Below, piece by piece: positions 55,107-64,000 of a stretch of DNA of 64,000 nucleotides. Where the stretch lies: assembly GCA_019925795.1 (NCBI GenBank), contig CM034313.1, positions 2,884,501 to 2,948,500 on the forward strand, written 5' to 3'. The number at the start of each line of letters is the position of its first letter. The first letter of the stretch is position 1. The notes under the pieces are model-generated. The model saw nothing but the letters and a program-made list of their open reading frames with translations, did no database searches and was not told the origin of the DNA. Position numbers and translations under genes: made by a program. Origin of the DNA: Dendrobium chrysotoxum. Its lineage: Eukaryota > Streptophyta > Magnoliopsida > Asparagales > Orchidaceae.

Positions 55107-55640
55107 AGCTTCATAGTTTTGGCTGGTCGATTTTGGAGGTTAAGACTCCACTACAACCTCCTTCCAAGGACATGGGAATCCACCCTAAGAAATTGAATTA
55201 TGAAATCTTACTGATCAATGAGAAAATTACAAGAACAAGCAGCTTTAAATAGACCCCAGGCCCTCAATAACAAAGCAACAATTATAACAATACCCTACAA
55301 CACAAAAATAATAAGCACCCCTTTAACAAAAAGAAAATTATACAAATAACCCTTCTTATGAACTTGACATACTGGTAAATTAATAGCTTCATAGCTTTGA
55401 TTGGTCAATTGCGGAGGCTATGACTCCACTACAACCTCCTTCCAAGGACATGATAATCCACCCCAAGAAATTGAATTATGAAATCTTATTGAAAAATTTG
55501 AAGGAGCAGCTTTAAATAGAATCCATGCTGTCAGTTACAAAGCAGTATTTGCAAAATGCCCTACATGACATAAAAATAGTAAATATCCCTTTAGCAAAAA
55601 GAAAATTATACAAATAACCCTTTTTATAAACTTGATTATG
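55107..55640. repeat. 278-bp tandem duplication
   Basis: Copy 1 starts at 55107 and copy 2 at 55385, both with 'agcttcatag', 'ccttccaaggacatg', 'aagaaattgaattatgaaat' and 'aattatacaaataaccctt' in the same order. Confidence 0.88.
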
Positions 55641-56566
55641 TTAGTATGATTCTAAGAAATTCTTACTGCATGATATTACACCTATCACAAAAATATATTC
55701 AATATGGGTCTACTCAAGAAAATTTTAAAAAGAATTGTATTTTTAAATTTATCATTGATCCTAAAAAAATTATCTTGAATGAAATTTGGAAAATAAATAC
55801 TAAAAAAAACAATTGAACTTCTTAATGGAAGAAGTTTATCTCATGATATACATGTGGTTGCTATACACACAAACACATATAGATATAGAGTCAGGCTACT
55901 ATCTTCTTAGAAATTTAGAGTTCATTCTCCTTGCAAGACTTTTACTGTTCATCAAATCAATTGAATTGCTAAGATTTAAAGTAGCTAAAAGTAATTAAGA
56001 ATGTAAAAATTATCTTATAGCTATTTTAAATCTTAACCATTAAAATATTTTGATGGAAGGTTAAAAATGTGCAAGGAGAATTGAGTCTATTCTTTAAAAA
56101 GTGTATGCTTGTCTTGTAACTAGTTTTATCCAGCTTTATGATACCCTAAACTTGTATGTTGGTGCATTAATAATAAGGAATTTTGTTTTTAATCCTGACA
56201 ATTAAATCTGTTTAATCTTATTGCCATAAAATGCTGTTACAGTGCAAGTCTAACAAACCTACATCTCCAAAAGGATAAAGTAGTTAATGAAAGAAAAAAT
56301 GTCTTAATAATCAAACGGTGATATCATTTGACAATTCAGCATATTATGATTTATTTCATGCATTTTAGGCTGCTAATTTGGTTTCTTGTTTTATATATGC
56401 TACTGGAAGGGCTGATTGCATGAGTTATACGTGCTCGATGTCATCATTTGGAAATTCAGTATATTATGATATATTTCTTGCATTTTAGGCTTCTAATTTT
56501 GTATGTAGGATTCCTAATTTTATACATATTCCTGGTTGGGCTGATCGGAAGACTTATTCTTAACAG
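55641..56566. other. Probable intron DNA before the ER peptidase exon
   Basis: AT-rich. A diverged local duplication is visible near the 3' end: 'atttgacaattcagcatattatgat' (56327-) and 'atttggaaattcagtatattatgat' (56446-). No gene. Confidence 0.45.
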
Positions 56567-56596
56567 GTGTTCAATTTGTAAAGAAACACATATAAG

Positions 56597-56869
56597 ATGG
56601 CAGGTGAACCTAGTGTTGAAGTTTCAAATGATCGAAAGGCCAATAGAACTAATAGAACGGGATCTTTATGGCTATCCTTGGTTGTCCTCCTGCTAAATGG
56701 CTCATGGGCAATCTATTATTTTCAATATAATAATCTTCCTATGCCCTTAACAGCTGAGCAGGCAGGGAAACGGGGTTTTTCAGAAGCTTTATCCTTGGTG
56801 CATGTCAAGAATTTGACTGGATTTGGTCCTCATCCTGTTGGTTCTGACACTCTTGATCTTGCAATACGG
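56597..56869 (+). CDS. ER metallopeptidase 1-like (M28 family), first coding exon
   Basis: 91 codons ending at a clean donor (ATACGG|GTAAGT, phase 0). Seen: a short cytoplasmic N-terminus, one hydrophobic segment (about residues 24-42, LWLSLVVLLLNGSWAIYYF) and then the luminal sequence LPLTAEQAGKRGFSE-like followed by HVKNLTGFGPHPVGSDTLDLA, which is highly characteristic of plant ERMP1/FXNA-type peptidases. These are ER membrane zinc aminopeptidases of about 850-900 aa. The zinc-binding residues and remaining membrane segments are encoded in later exons, not found before 64000, so the first coding intron is over 7 kb and filled with transposons, or the copy is broken. Confidence 0.8.
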
Positions 56870-57710
56870 GTAAGTGATTTGGTGTTTAGAGAAGTCTCAT
56901 TTGTGAGTTCTCGATTTATTAGATTTTTACATTCATAATCATCATCATCATCATCGTTGTCATCATTAAAAATTATCTTACTTGAATGGGGTTGTTTTAT
57001 GAATCTTCATTCTCCATTTGTCCTTGTTTAGCCCTATATTAGGTATTAAATCAATTTCATGCAATTTTTTTTTGCACAACTTCATCTTAGCTACCTCTGT
57101 TTTACATTTTTTTTTGTAGGGACTTTTTGTTTTGATGTATTAGTGGTTTTAAATTTTTTCAGGTGTTTGGTTGGAATTGAAACAAACACAAAGTAGTTTT
57201 TGATGATTTTAGAACACTCCCAATAGCCTATGTTTGATATATTCCAAATTCGCTCAAATCATGCAAATTTGAAATATGTCATGCTTATCCGTGTTTCACG
57301 AAGCCCTGTCATGAGACCCTACCATCATCGTGATATCATTCCCAATATCTCCGTGTCCTTAGTTGCTGCAATCTCATTTCCATGACCTCATCAACTCTAT
57401 CTTTTCCATTGCTACGAAATTGTTCCCATGACTTACTTGAGTATCTTATGTCCCCACGTCACCTCCAACAAGTTAACCCACCGACTTAGTCCTTTTCGTC
57501 GCTGCCATCTCTATCGACCCCATCCATTTTTATTGCCATCCCTATCGATCTCATCCCCGTTGTCACTATCATGCCCAAATAAAATTTATAAATTTTTTTT
57601 ATTCAATTTATACAGCCATTTAAACACAAAAAAATTTCTTTCCTAAATTTACTTTACTATTGATTAAATAAATTTGAGTATTCCAAATGCATTGTATTTA
57701 ATAAACACTA
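56870..57710 (+). other. Start of the ER peptidase intron
   Basis: AT-rich with ATC/CAT repeats (56938-56970) and a CT-rich segment (57300-57560). The ORF at 57428-57646 is low complexity. Confidence 0.5.
57706..57710. repeat. Target-site duplication CACTA (left)
   Basis: Matches CACTA at 60253-60257 after the right LTR. Confidence 0.85.
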
Positions 57711-58198
57711 TATTAGACCGGTCCCTTATGAACCGGTCCAGCTGGTCATTCCTGGACCGGCTCTAGCATATTTGAGGCGGAACAGGATTCCGCTTGTTTG
57801 AGGCGGAATAGGCTTCCACCTTGGATGATTGCCTGCCCTTTTGGGTGGGGCCCAAGGGAAATTTTGAATAAGAGAAAGACGGAGGTTAGGAGGGAAAGTC
57901 AATATAGGAGGGATGTTTGGGGATTTGGAAATCTGTTGTTTGCTTTTTAAATAGGTGGTTTCCCTAGGGTTATGGTTATGTCTGGTTTGTTGAATTTAGA
58001 TTGTTCTTAGGTTGATTGGGCTCTAGTTGGCGGCTAGGGATTTGGGAGAGCTAGATCTTCCTCTCCAATTGAAGATCCAATTGTATTTTGTGTTTTTCTT
58101 GTTGGTTGTTTCAATAAAAAAGAGTTCTTGTATGCTCTTCTTCCTGGATTTCTTGTGCCGTTTTTTGGTTTTGCTGAAATTACATCCACTTCCATTCA
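57711..58198 (+). repeat. 5' LTR of the second gag-only element
   Basis: Starts TATTAGACCGGTCCC (expected TGTTAGACC, one base mutated) and ends 'acttccattca'. Contains AATAAA near 58113. Confidence 0.85.
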
Positions 58199-58201
58199 AA
58201 T

Positions 58202-58214
58202 TGGTATCAGAGCC
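58202..58214 (+). other. Primer-binding site (initiator tRNA-Met)
   Basis: TGGTATCAGAGCC, the classical plant retrotransposon primer site, three bases past the LTR. Confidence 0.9.
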
Positions 58215-58360
58215 AGGACAATCCTGGACGAAAATATAGGACTTCCTTGTTAATTTCTACTGTGTTTTCTTCCCACCGTATTGCTAATTTTTGCTGTTTG
58301 AAGACCATATCCGCCATTTTTTGGCCGTTTTTGCTATTTGGAGCCTAGATCCGGGTATCC

Positions 58361-59750
58361 ATGGCAGGAAGAAAGGTAGAAGTGTTGGAGGGGGAGATCA
58401 GACAATTGAAATATGAAATTTCAGATCTCCAAACTCAATTTTTAGATTCCAAAAGTCAAATTTCAGCCGTCCATGAGAAGATCGATGATAAATTTTTCAT
58501 CATGGAGGAGATGTTGAAGAAGTTGCTCGAGGGTCAAACAAAAATGACATTGTTGGAGGCGAGGGAAGTCATCGACATATAAGGAAGTGGGGGGAAAAAC
58601 TCTAATCTGATAAGGCGAAGGGAAGATTAGGAGGTAGAGATTCTGGAGGGAGAAGAGAGAATGCCTCCCCTAGAGTCTATTCTTAAGAGGGGTCGGGTAG
58701 AGGGTATGGGGAAAGGCGTGAGGGGGTCGGGCATGAATGAAGAGGTGTTGAAGTTGAGAAGAGAGGGGTGAAATTTGAAAGGATTGGGATTGATTATGAT
58801 CAAATGGGTACTGAATTTGAAATGAGAGGGGTTGATTATGATCTAAGGGGTGTTGAATTTGAAAGAAGGTGGGATTTTGACGAAAAGTTTGGTTATGAGC
58901 GTAGAAGAGATGATTGAGACACTTAGGGGGAGCCACCTCTTGGGGAATGAGAAATTATGTAGGAAACATGGGGAACATAGGAGATCCAAGGGTGAGAAAG
59001 CTGAATATGCCTATTTTTGAGGGAGGGAATGCACATGGGTGGATATACATGGTGTAAATGTACTTTACCATCAATCGGTTGATAGAGGAGGGGAGACTAA
59101 TGGCGGCCAAGATGTGCTTGGAGGGGAAAGCGTTGGCATGGTACCAGTGGAGGGATACAAGGTGACCCATGCGAACCTGAAGGGAGTTTAAAGATTGTTT
59201 GTTGGAACATTTCTAAACCAGCAGGGGAGGGGACTTCTATGAGTAGCTCTTTGCCTTGATGTAGGAGGGGATAGTGGTGGAGTGCCGTGAGTAGTTTGAG
59301 CACCTGACTAGCCGGCTGGACTGGCTTCCGAAGATTATATTGGAGGGGAACTTTATGAAAGGGCTCAAACCAGAGATTTGGACGGCAATTAGAGTGATGA
59401 GACCTCGTGATTTGGGAGAGGCTATGGAGCTAGCCCAGTTAGTGGAGGATTAGAGGTACCTGGAGATATGGGATGTATGTAACAACACATGAGGCTCGTA
59501 CATGATGACCACCATCTTTTTAGCATCCTAGGAGCCGACACTGGGTATTCTTAGGGACCTCGAAGGAGAAGACAGTTGGAGGGAGACTTGGGGGAAAACT
59601 TCAAGAAGCTCATAGAAACTAAGTTATAGGAAAAGAGGGCGGAGGGGTTGTGTTTCAGATGTGAGGAGAGGTATACATCGGGGCTTAGGTGTAAGGATCA
59701 AACTCTTCAGGTTCTCACCATTTGTGATGACGAGGAAATTTAGAAAGGTG
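58361..59750 (+). pseudogene. Decayed gag of the second gag-only element
   Basis: Starts with ATG at 58361; the first 73 codons are open and contain a coiled-coil stretch (VLEGEIRQLKYEISDLQTQF). From about 58990 to 59465 a long frame shows the retrotransposon gag domain (KALAWYQW, FKDCLLEHF, LTSRLDWLPKIILEGNFMKGLKPEIW), interrupted by about eight stop codons. Near 59640-59690 a CCHC-like knuckle (GLCFRCEERY...RCK) ends the gag. The stops in the gag domain sit at codons where one C-to-T or G-to-A change would make them. The gene cannot give a protein. Confidence 0.8.
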
Positions 59751-59780
59751 CCGTCTTTCCACTTTGCGGACAGGTTGGGT

Positions 59781-59798
59781 CTTTTAGAGGGGGGGTAT
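59781..59798 (+). other. Polypurine tract of the second gag-only element
   Basis: AGAGGGGGGGTAT-type run ending where the right LTR starts. Confidence 0.75.
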
Positions 59799-60252
59799 TG
59801 TTAGACCGGTCCCTCTTGGATCAGTCCAGCTAGTCCTTCTTGGACCAGCTCTAGCATATTTGAGGCGGAATATGCTTCTGCCTAGGATGATTGCCCGCCA
59901 CTTTGGGTGGGGCCCAAGGGCAATTTTGAATAGGAGAAAGGGGGAAGTTAGGAGGGAAAGTCAATATAGGAGGGTTGTTTGGGGATTTGGAAAATTATTA
60001 TTTGCTTTAAGTAGGTGGGTTCTCTTGGGTTAGGGTTATGTTTGGTTTGCTGAATGTAGATTATTATTAGGTTCATTGGGCTATAGTCTAGGGATTTGGG
60101 AGAGGTGGATCTTCCTCTCCAATTGAAGATTCAACTGTGTCTTGTGTTTTTCTTCTTAGTTGTTTCAATAAAAAATAGTTCTTGTGTGTTCTTCTTCCTG
60201 AATTTCTTACGCCGTTCTCTAGTTTTGCTGAAATTGCATCCACTTCCTATCA
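59799..60252 (+). repeat. 3' LTR of the second gag-only element
   Basis: TGTTAGACCGGTCCC...CTATCA, 454 bp, followed by CACTA. Contains AATAAA near 60168. Confidence 0.88.
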
Positions 60253-60257
60253 CACTA

Positions 60258-60687
60258 CATTAAGAATACACATGCATTTGAAATACTTGCAACTAAACAA
60301 CTCCTAATAATCTTTTCGGAATTTTTATTAGATGAACTCTTAGTGGCAAGTTTTATTGCCATACCTTAAAAAGTAGAAACCATATACCTAACTATAAGTT
60401 AAAAAAGATGTTTAGGATTTTGTGATTGAGTGCTACTTAAAGAATAATATATTATCTCGAAAGACGAAAATAAAATTGTCTTACAAAGTCTAGAATAAAA
60501 ATACTTATAATTTTAAAAATTAAGGTCTACATTTCTAGAGATCTTCCCCTATTTGATGTGTTTGAATCAAATAGGTTTTATTTTAATATGGGCTTTAGTT
60601 TCTCTATCAGGGCAAACCCAAATGATTAATCATATTTTAAGATTGTTTATCTCTTAAAATTTTTTTTGACTAAAGTGATGAAATATA
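60258..60687. other. AT-rich intron DNA
   Basis: No gene or element between the LTR retrotransposon and the LINE. Confidence 0.5.
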
Positions 60688-62460
60688 CAACAACAACAAC
60701 ATCAAGCCTTTGTCCCACTACGTGGGGTCGGCTACATGAATCTTTTTTCTCAATTGTGTCTTGTTAAAAGTCAAATTCTCGTTTAAATCTAATGAAAAAA
60801 GATCATTTCTAATATTTTATAACAAAGTCTTTTTAGGTTTACCTCTACCTTTCTTAACATAGTCAAATCTAATACCTCTACTTTCCTAACCGGATCATCG
60901 GAAGGCCTCCGTTTTATGTGACCAAACCATCTAAGGCGACTATCTCTAATCTTATCTTCCACTGGAGCTACTCCAACCTTTTCACGTATATGCTCATTTC
61001 GTATCCTATCTCTAAGGGTAAAGCCACTCATCCACCTGAGCATCCTCATCTTTGCAACACTTAACTTAGTATTATGCTTCTCTTTTAATTGCCAACATTC
61101 AGCACCATAAAGCATTGCAGGTCTCACCACCATGTTATAGAATTTTCCCTTAAGTTTGAGGGGGACTTTTCTATCACACAACAAGCCCGATGCATTCCTC
61201 CACTTCAACCATCCAACTTGAATTCTGCTGATAATATCCCCATGTATTTCACCATCACTCTGAACAATAGATCCAATATATCCAAAACATGTACTCTTAT
61301 TAATGACTTGATCGCCCAAAGTCACAATCCCCTCACTAGGCCTATTATTATTAAAATTACACTCCATATATTCCATTTTAGATCTACTCAAGCATAAACC
61401 TTTAGACTCTAAGGTTGACCTCCATAATTCAAGTTTACTTTCAACTCCTTCTCTAGTCTTATCAACAAGAAGGATATCATTAGCAAAAAGCATACACCAA
61501 GGTACATCCTCTTGTAAATGTCTAGTGAGAACATCCATGACTAAATCAAAAAGATATGGCTTAAGGTTGATCCTTGATGTAATCCAACTGAAATAAGAAA
61601 ATACTTGGTCAAACCACCTTGTGTTTGAACACAAGTAATAGCTCCTGCATACATATCTTTAATGATTTGAATATAAACATTGTTACTTATTAACTCCTTT
61701 CTTTTCAAGAACTCTCTATAGCACTTCTCTTGGAACTTTATCATATGTTTTCTCTAAATAAATAAATATGATATGTAGATCCTCCTTATTCTCTCTATAT
61801 TTCTCCATCAAACCTCTTAATAAATGTATGGCTTCCATAGTAGACCTACCCGGCATGAATCCAAATTGATTTTGAGAAACATTAGTATCATGTCGCAACC
61901 TACGCTCCATAACTCGCTCATATAGTTTTAAAGTATGACACATTAACTTAATTCCTCTATAATTCGCACAATCTTGTGCATCACCTTTATTCTTAAAAAT
62001 ATGAATTAACACACTCATTCTCCACTCATCTGGCATCTTTTTAGTCTTCAAAATATTATTAAAAAGTTTAGTAAGCCAAAAAATTCCTTCATCTCCTAAG
62101 CATTTCCACCCTTCATTTTCTTTAAAGCCTCTCTAACTTCAGTTTTACTAATATGCCGATAAAAACAGAAATCTTTATTTTCATTTAGGGTGCTAAGATC
62201 ACTAAAGTCAATCGTATTTTCACATTCTTCATTAAAAAGTTTAGCAAAATATATCATCCACCTTTGTTGAATATCATCTTCTAAGAAAAGTATTTTTTAA
62301 TCTTCATCCTTAATACACTTCACTTGAACTAAATCCTTACTACTCCTATCTCTTTGTTTGGCTAACTTATACATATATCTTTCTCCCTCCTTAGTATCTA
62401 ATCTATTATATAAATCATTAAAAGCTAAGATCTTTGCATCACATAAGACATGATCTTGGA
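60688..62460 (-). pseudogene. RTE-clade LINE, reverse transcriptase pseudogene (copy 4)
   Basis: Longest RTE copy. On minus, from 62460: the linker before the RT (FNDLYNRLDTKEGERYMYKLA), then RT motifs (NYRGIKLM, NQFGFMPGRSTMEAIHLLR, a YLEKTYDKVPRE block), the YADD region and the RTE C-terminal domain (YGAECWQLKEKH, MRMLRWMSGFTLRDRIRNE, RLRWFGHIKRRPSDDPVRK), ending in a (TTG)n tail at 60688-60700. The frame is broken near 61720 and 61610 and by several stops. The active-site box reads FAND instead of Y/FADD, losing the first catalytic Asp. The endonuclease domain is absent through 5' truncation. Confidence 0.9.
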
Positions 62461-63525
62461 ATTTGTCAAGGGATATACTTAAACGAAGAGAACTGTATAA
62501 TGATGCTGAAAGAGAAAGAGTTGGAGCACTAGATATCTAAGAAACTTGGAAGTGCTCAAATATATCTTATATCGGGCTTTAACATTCTAATGATTTAATT
62601 TGAGTTAAGTTGAACAATTTAGTTAGAATTTGAGGTACATTTAACTTAGAAAGTATTGAAAAAGGCCTAGAAAAGGGAACTAATAATGTCACAATTAATG
62701 ATATATGATGTCACAATTAATGATATTAGCATTGAGTTCTAGTTCGTGGGTGAGAATGGCCACTATAATAGTAGCCAGAATAGGAATTGAATGCAATCAA
62801 ATATAAGAAACTTATAACTTTAAGCCCCAGGAAGGACTAAGAGAGTCTGAGACACTGGTCTCACAATTCTGTACCCACCCTAGCATTTCAAAAGTCATCA
62901 TGCAATACTCTCTATGAAATGCAAGGTATGTTAGGATATTTAAATTTAAGAATTGAATCTTATTTATTAGCCGCTAAAGCAAAGCAACTCGACCATATGG
63001 GTGCCAATGTAGGCTCACCATTGAAAGTGTCTTTAGTTACCGATCCTTAATTTGAGAAAGTCAATTATTCTATGCATGTGACTCACAAGGCTAGCATATG
63101 AGGTCATTAGCCTTAAATAGTTTTGATGATGATTATGTATTAAGAACATTTATATGGGTGCCAATGCATACTCACCAATGCAACTTTCTTTAGTTATTTC
63201 TCCTTTTCATGAGAAGTGACATTATTTTAAGTGGCTGACAATGCTTGCATATGAGGTCATTAGTTGAAATAGATTTGTTGTTGATATTAGATTAAGCTCA
63301 TCCTTATGGACATGACAATTAGTTAAATATTGACTGTACATTGATGCCCATAAGGAGGTTATTGATTCTTTGAATTTTGAATATTTGACTTAAATGAATA
63401 AATCATGTAAGATTTAAAATGAAAATTTGATTGATTTTAAGTTGTTTATATTTTTGGTAGAAAATTCAATTCCTTAAGACCCTACTGACACAACACAAAT
63501 CCTGGTTAAAATGCGATACAACAAC
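62461..63525. other. Probable intron DNA with a local duplication
   Basis: No exon of the ER peptidase found. Contains the tandem repeat listed at 62994-63300. Confidence 0.45.
62994..63300. repeat. About 155-bp tandem duplication
   Basis: 'gggtgccaatg' and 'gcatatgaggtcattag' each occur twice about 155 bp apart (62998/63156 and 63094/63248), with moderate divergence between. Confidence 0.75.
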
Positions 63526-64000
63526 AACAATATCAAGCCTTTATCCCACTAGTGGGTCGGCTACATGAATCCTTTTTCTCTATTGTGTTATGTTAAGAGT
63601 CAAATTCTCATTTAAATCTAATAAAGAAATATCATTTCTAATTTTTTCTAAGTCTTTTTAGGTCTATCTATACCTTTCTTAACATAAGCGAAATCTAATA
63701 CATCTACTCTCCTAACCAGGTCATTGGAAGGTCGCCGTTTTTGTTACCAAACCATTTAAGGCGACTCTCTCTAATCTTATCTTCCATTGGAGCCACTCCA
63801 ACCTTTTCATGTATTTTCTTATTTCGTATCCTGTCTCTAAGAGTAAAACCACTCATCCACCCAAGCATCCTCATCTCTGCAACATTTAACTTAATATTAT
63901 GTTTCTCTTTTAATGACCAACATTCTGCACCATAATGCATTGCAAATCTCACCACAATCTTATAGAATTTTCCCTTAAGTTTGAGGGGGGCTTTTCTATC
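63526..64000 (-). pseudogene. RTE-clade LINE (copy 5), runs off the window
   Basis: (TTG)n tail on minus at 63526-63540, then the same C-terminal RTE sequence as copy 4 (YGAECWSLKEKH, MRMLGWMSGFTLRDRIRNK, RLKWFG), with small differences and at least one frameshift. It continues past 64000. Confidence 0.88.

Larger units (their letters stand above)
57711..60252 (+). mobile_element. Gag-only Ty3/Gypsy element (chromovirus-like), 2.54 kb
   Basis: LTRs at 57711-58198 and 59799-60252 flanked by CACTA duplications. The primer site TGGTATCAGAGCC follows the left LTR and a G-rich polypurine tract precedes the right LTR. The 1.6-kb interior holds only a decayed gag. After the gag zinc knuckle the sequence goes straight to the polypurine tract, so protease, reverse transcriptase and integrase are absent. 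The left LTR is 34 bp longer through a small internal duplication ('gaggcggaa' repeated). LTR divergence is clearly greater than in the element at 6677-13039, so this insertion is older. Confidence 0.87.

Noticed and set aside
1..64000. tRNA, rRNA, miRNA precursors or organellar inserts
   Set aside because: No tRNA-like A/B boxes with cloverleaf arms, rRNA or plastid sequence were recognised; the many hairpins belong to MITE families.

Overview
This is plant nuclear DNA. Genes have GT-AG introns, non-coding stretches are very AT-rich, and the products are plant-specific: a PIP aquaporin, a chloroplast-targeted glutamyl-tRNA reductase and a DRB-type dsRNA-binding protein. Most of the window is transposon-derived. 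The sequence suggests an angiosperm, perhaps a non-grass monocot, but I cannot name the species.

Host genes. Three are complete, all on the minus strand: a PIP2 aquaporin (18284-20981, 3 exons, 291 aa), glutamyl-tRNA reductase HEMA (30954-37089, 3 exons, 541 aa) and a DRB2-like protein (40655-44833, 3 exons, 435 aa). I rebuilt these from splice sites, and phases close exactly at every junction. Two more appear only as 5' parts: a CDC48C/NVL-like AAA ATPase (4623-5550, minus), which runs off the left side or is truncated, and an ER metallopeptidase 1-like M28 peptidase (56597-56869, plus), whose later exons are not in the window. The genes are functionally unrelated (water transport, tetrapyrrole synthesis, small-RNA pathway, AAA chaperone, ER peptidase) and each has its own promoter.

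Mobile DNA, left to right. 1-4440: three diverged copies of an unclassified long repeat. 6677-13039: a Tat-type Ty3/Gypsy element with both LTRs, a 5-bp target duplication, primer site and polypurine tract, but only gag and no pol. 13.2-15.3 kb: a MULE transposase remnant lacking its catalytic core, next to a small GRF zinc-finger ORF. About 25 Tourist-like hairpin MITEs (TAA/TTA duplications), several in tandem, dimeric or nested arrangements. Three MULE-type MITEs with 9-bp duplications. A Copia-type solo LTR in HEMA intron 1. A Gypsy solo LTR with a 30-bp minisatellite (47330-48989). A second gag-only LTR element (57711-60252). Five RTE-clade LINE copies sharing a (TTG)n 3' tail.

Most notable: two unrelated LTR retrotransposons that each keep gag and all cis signals but lack pol; a GTCGGG-type minisatellite shared by LTRs and internal DNA of one family; a MITE hairpin 7 nt after the aquaporin stop codon; and a Pro-to-His change beside the second NPA motif of that aquaporin. 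I see no RNA genes, CRISPR arrays or organellar features.
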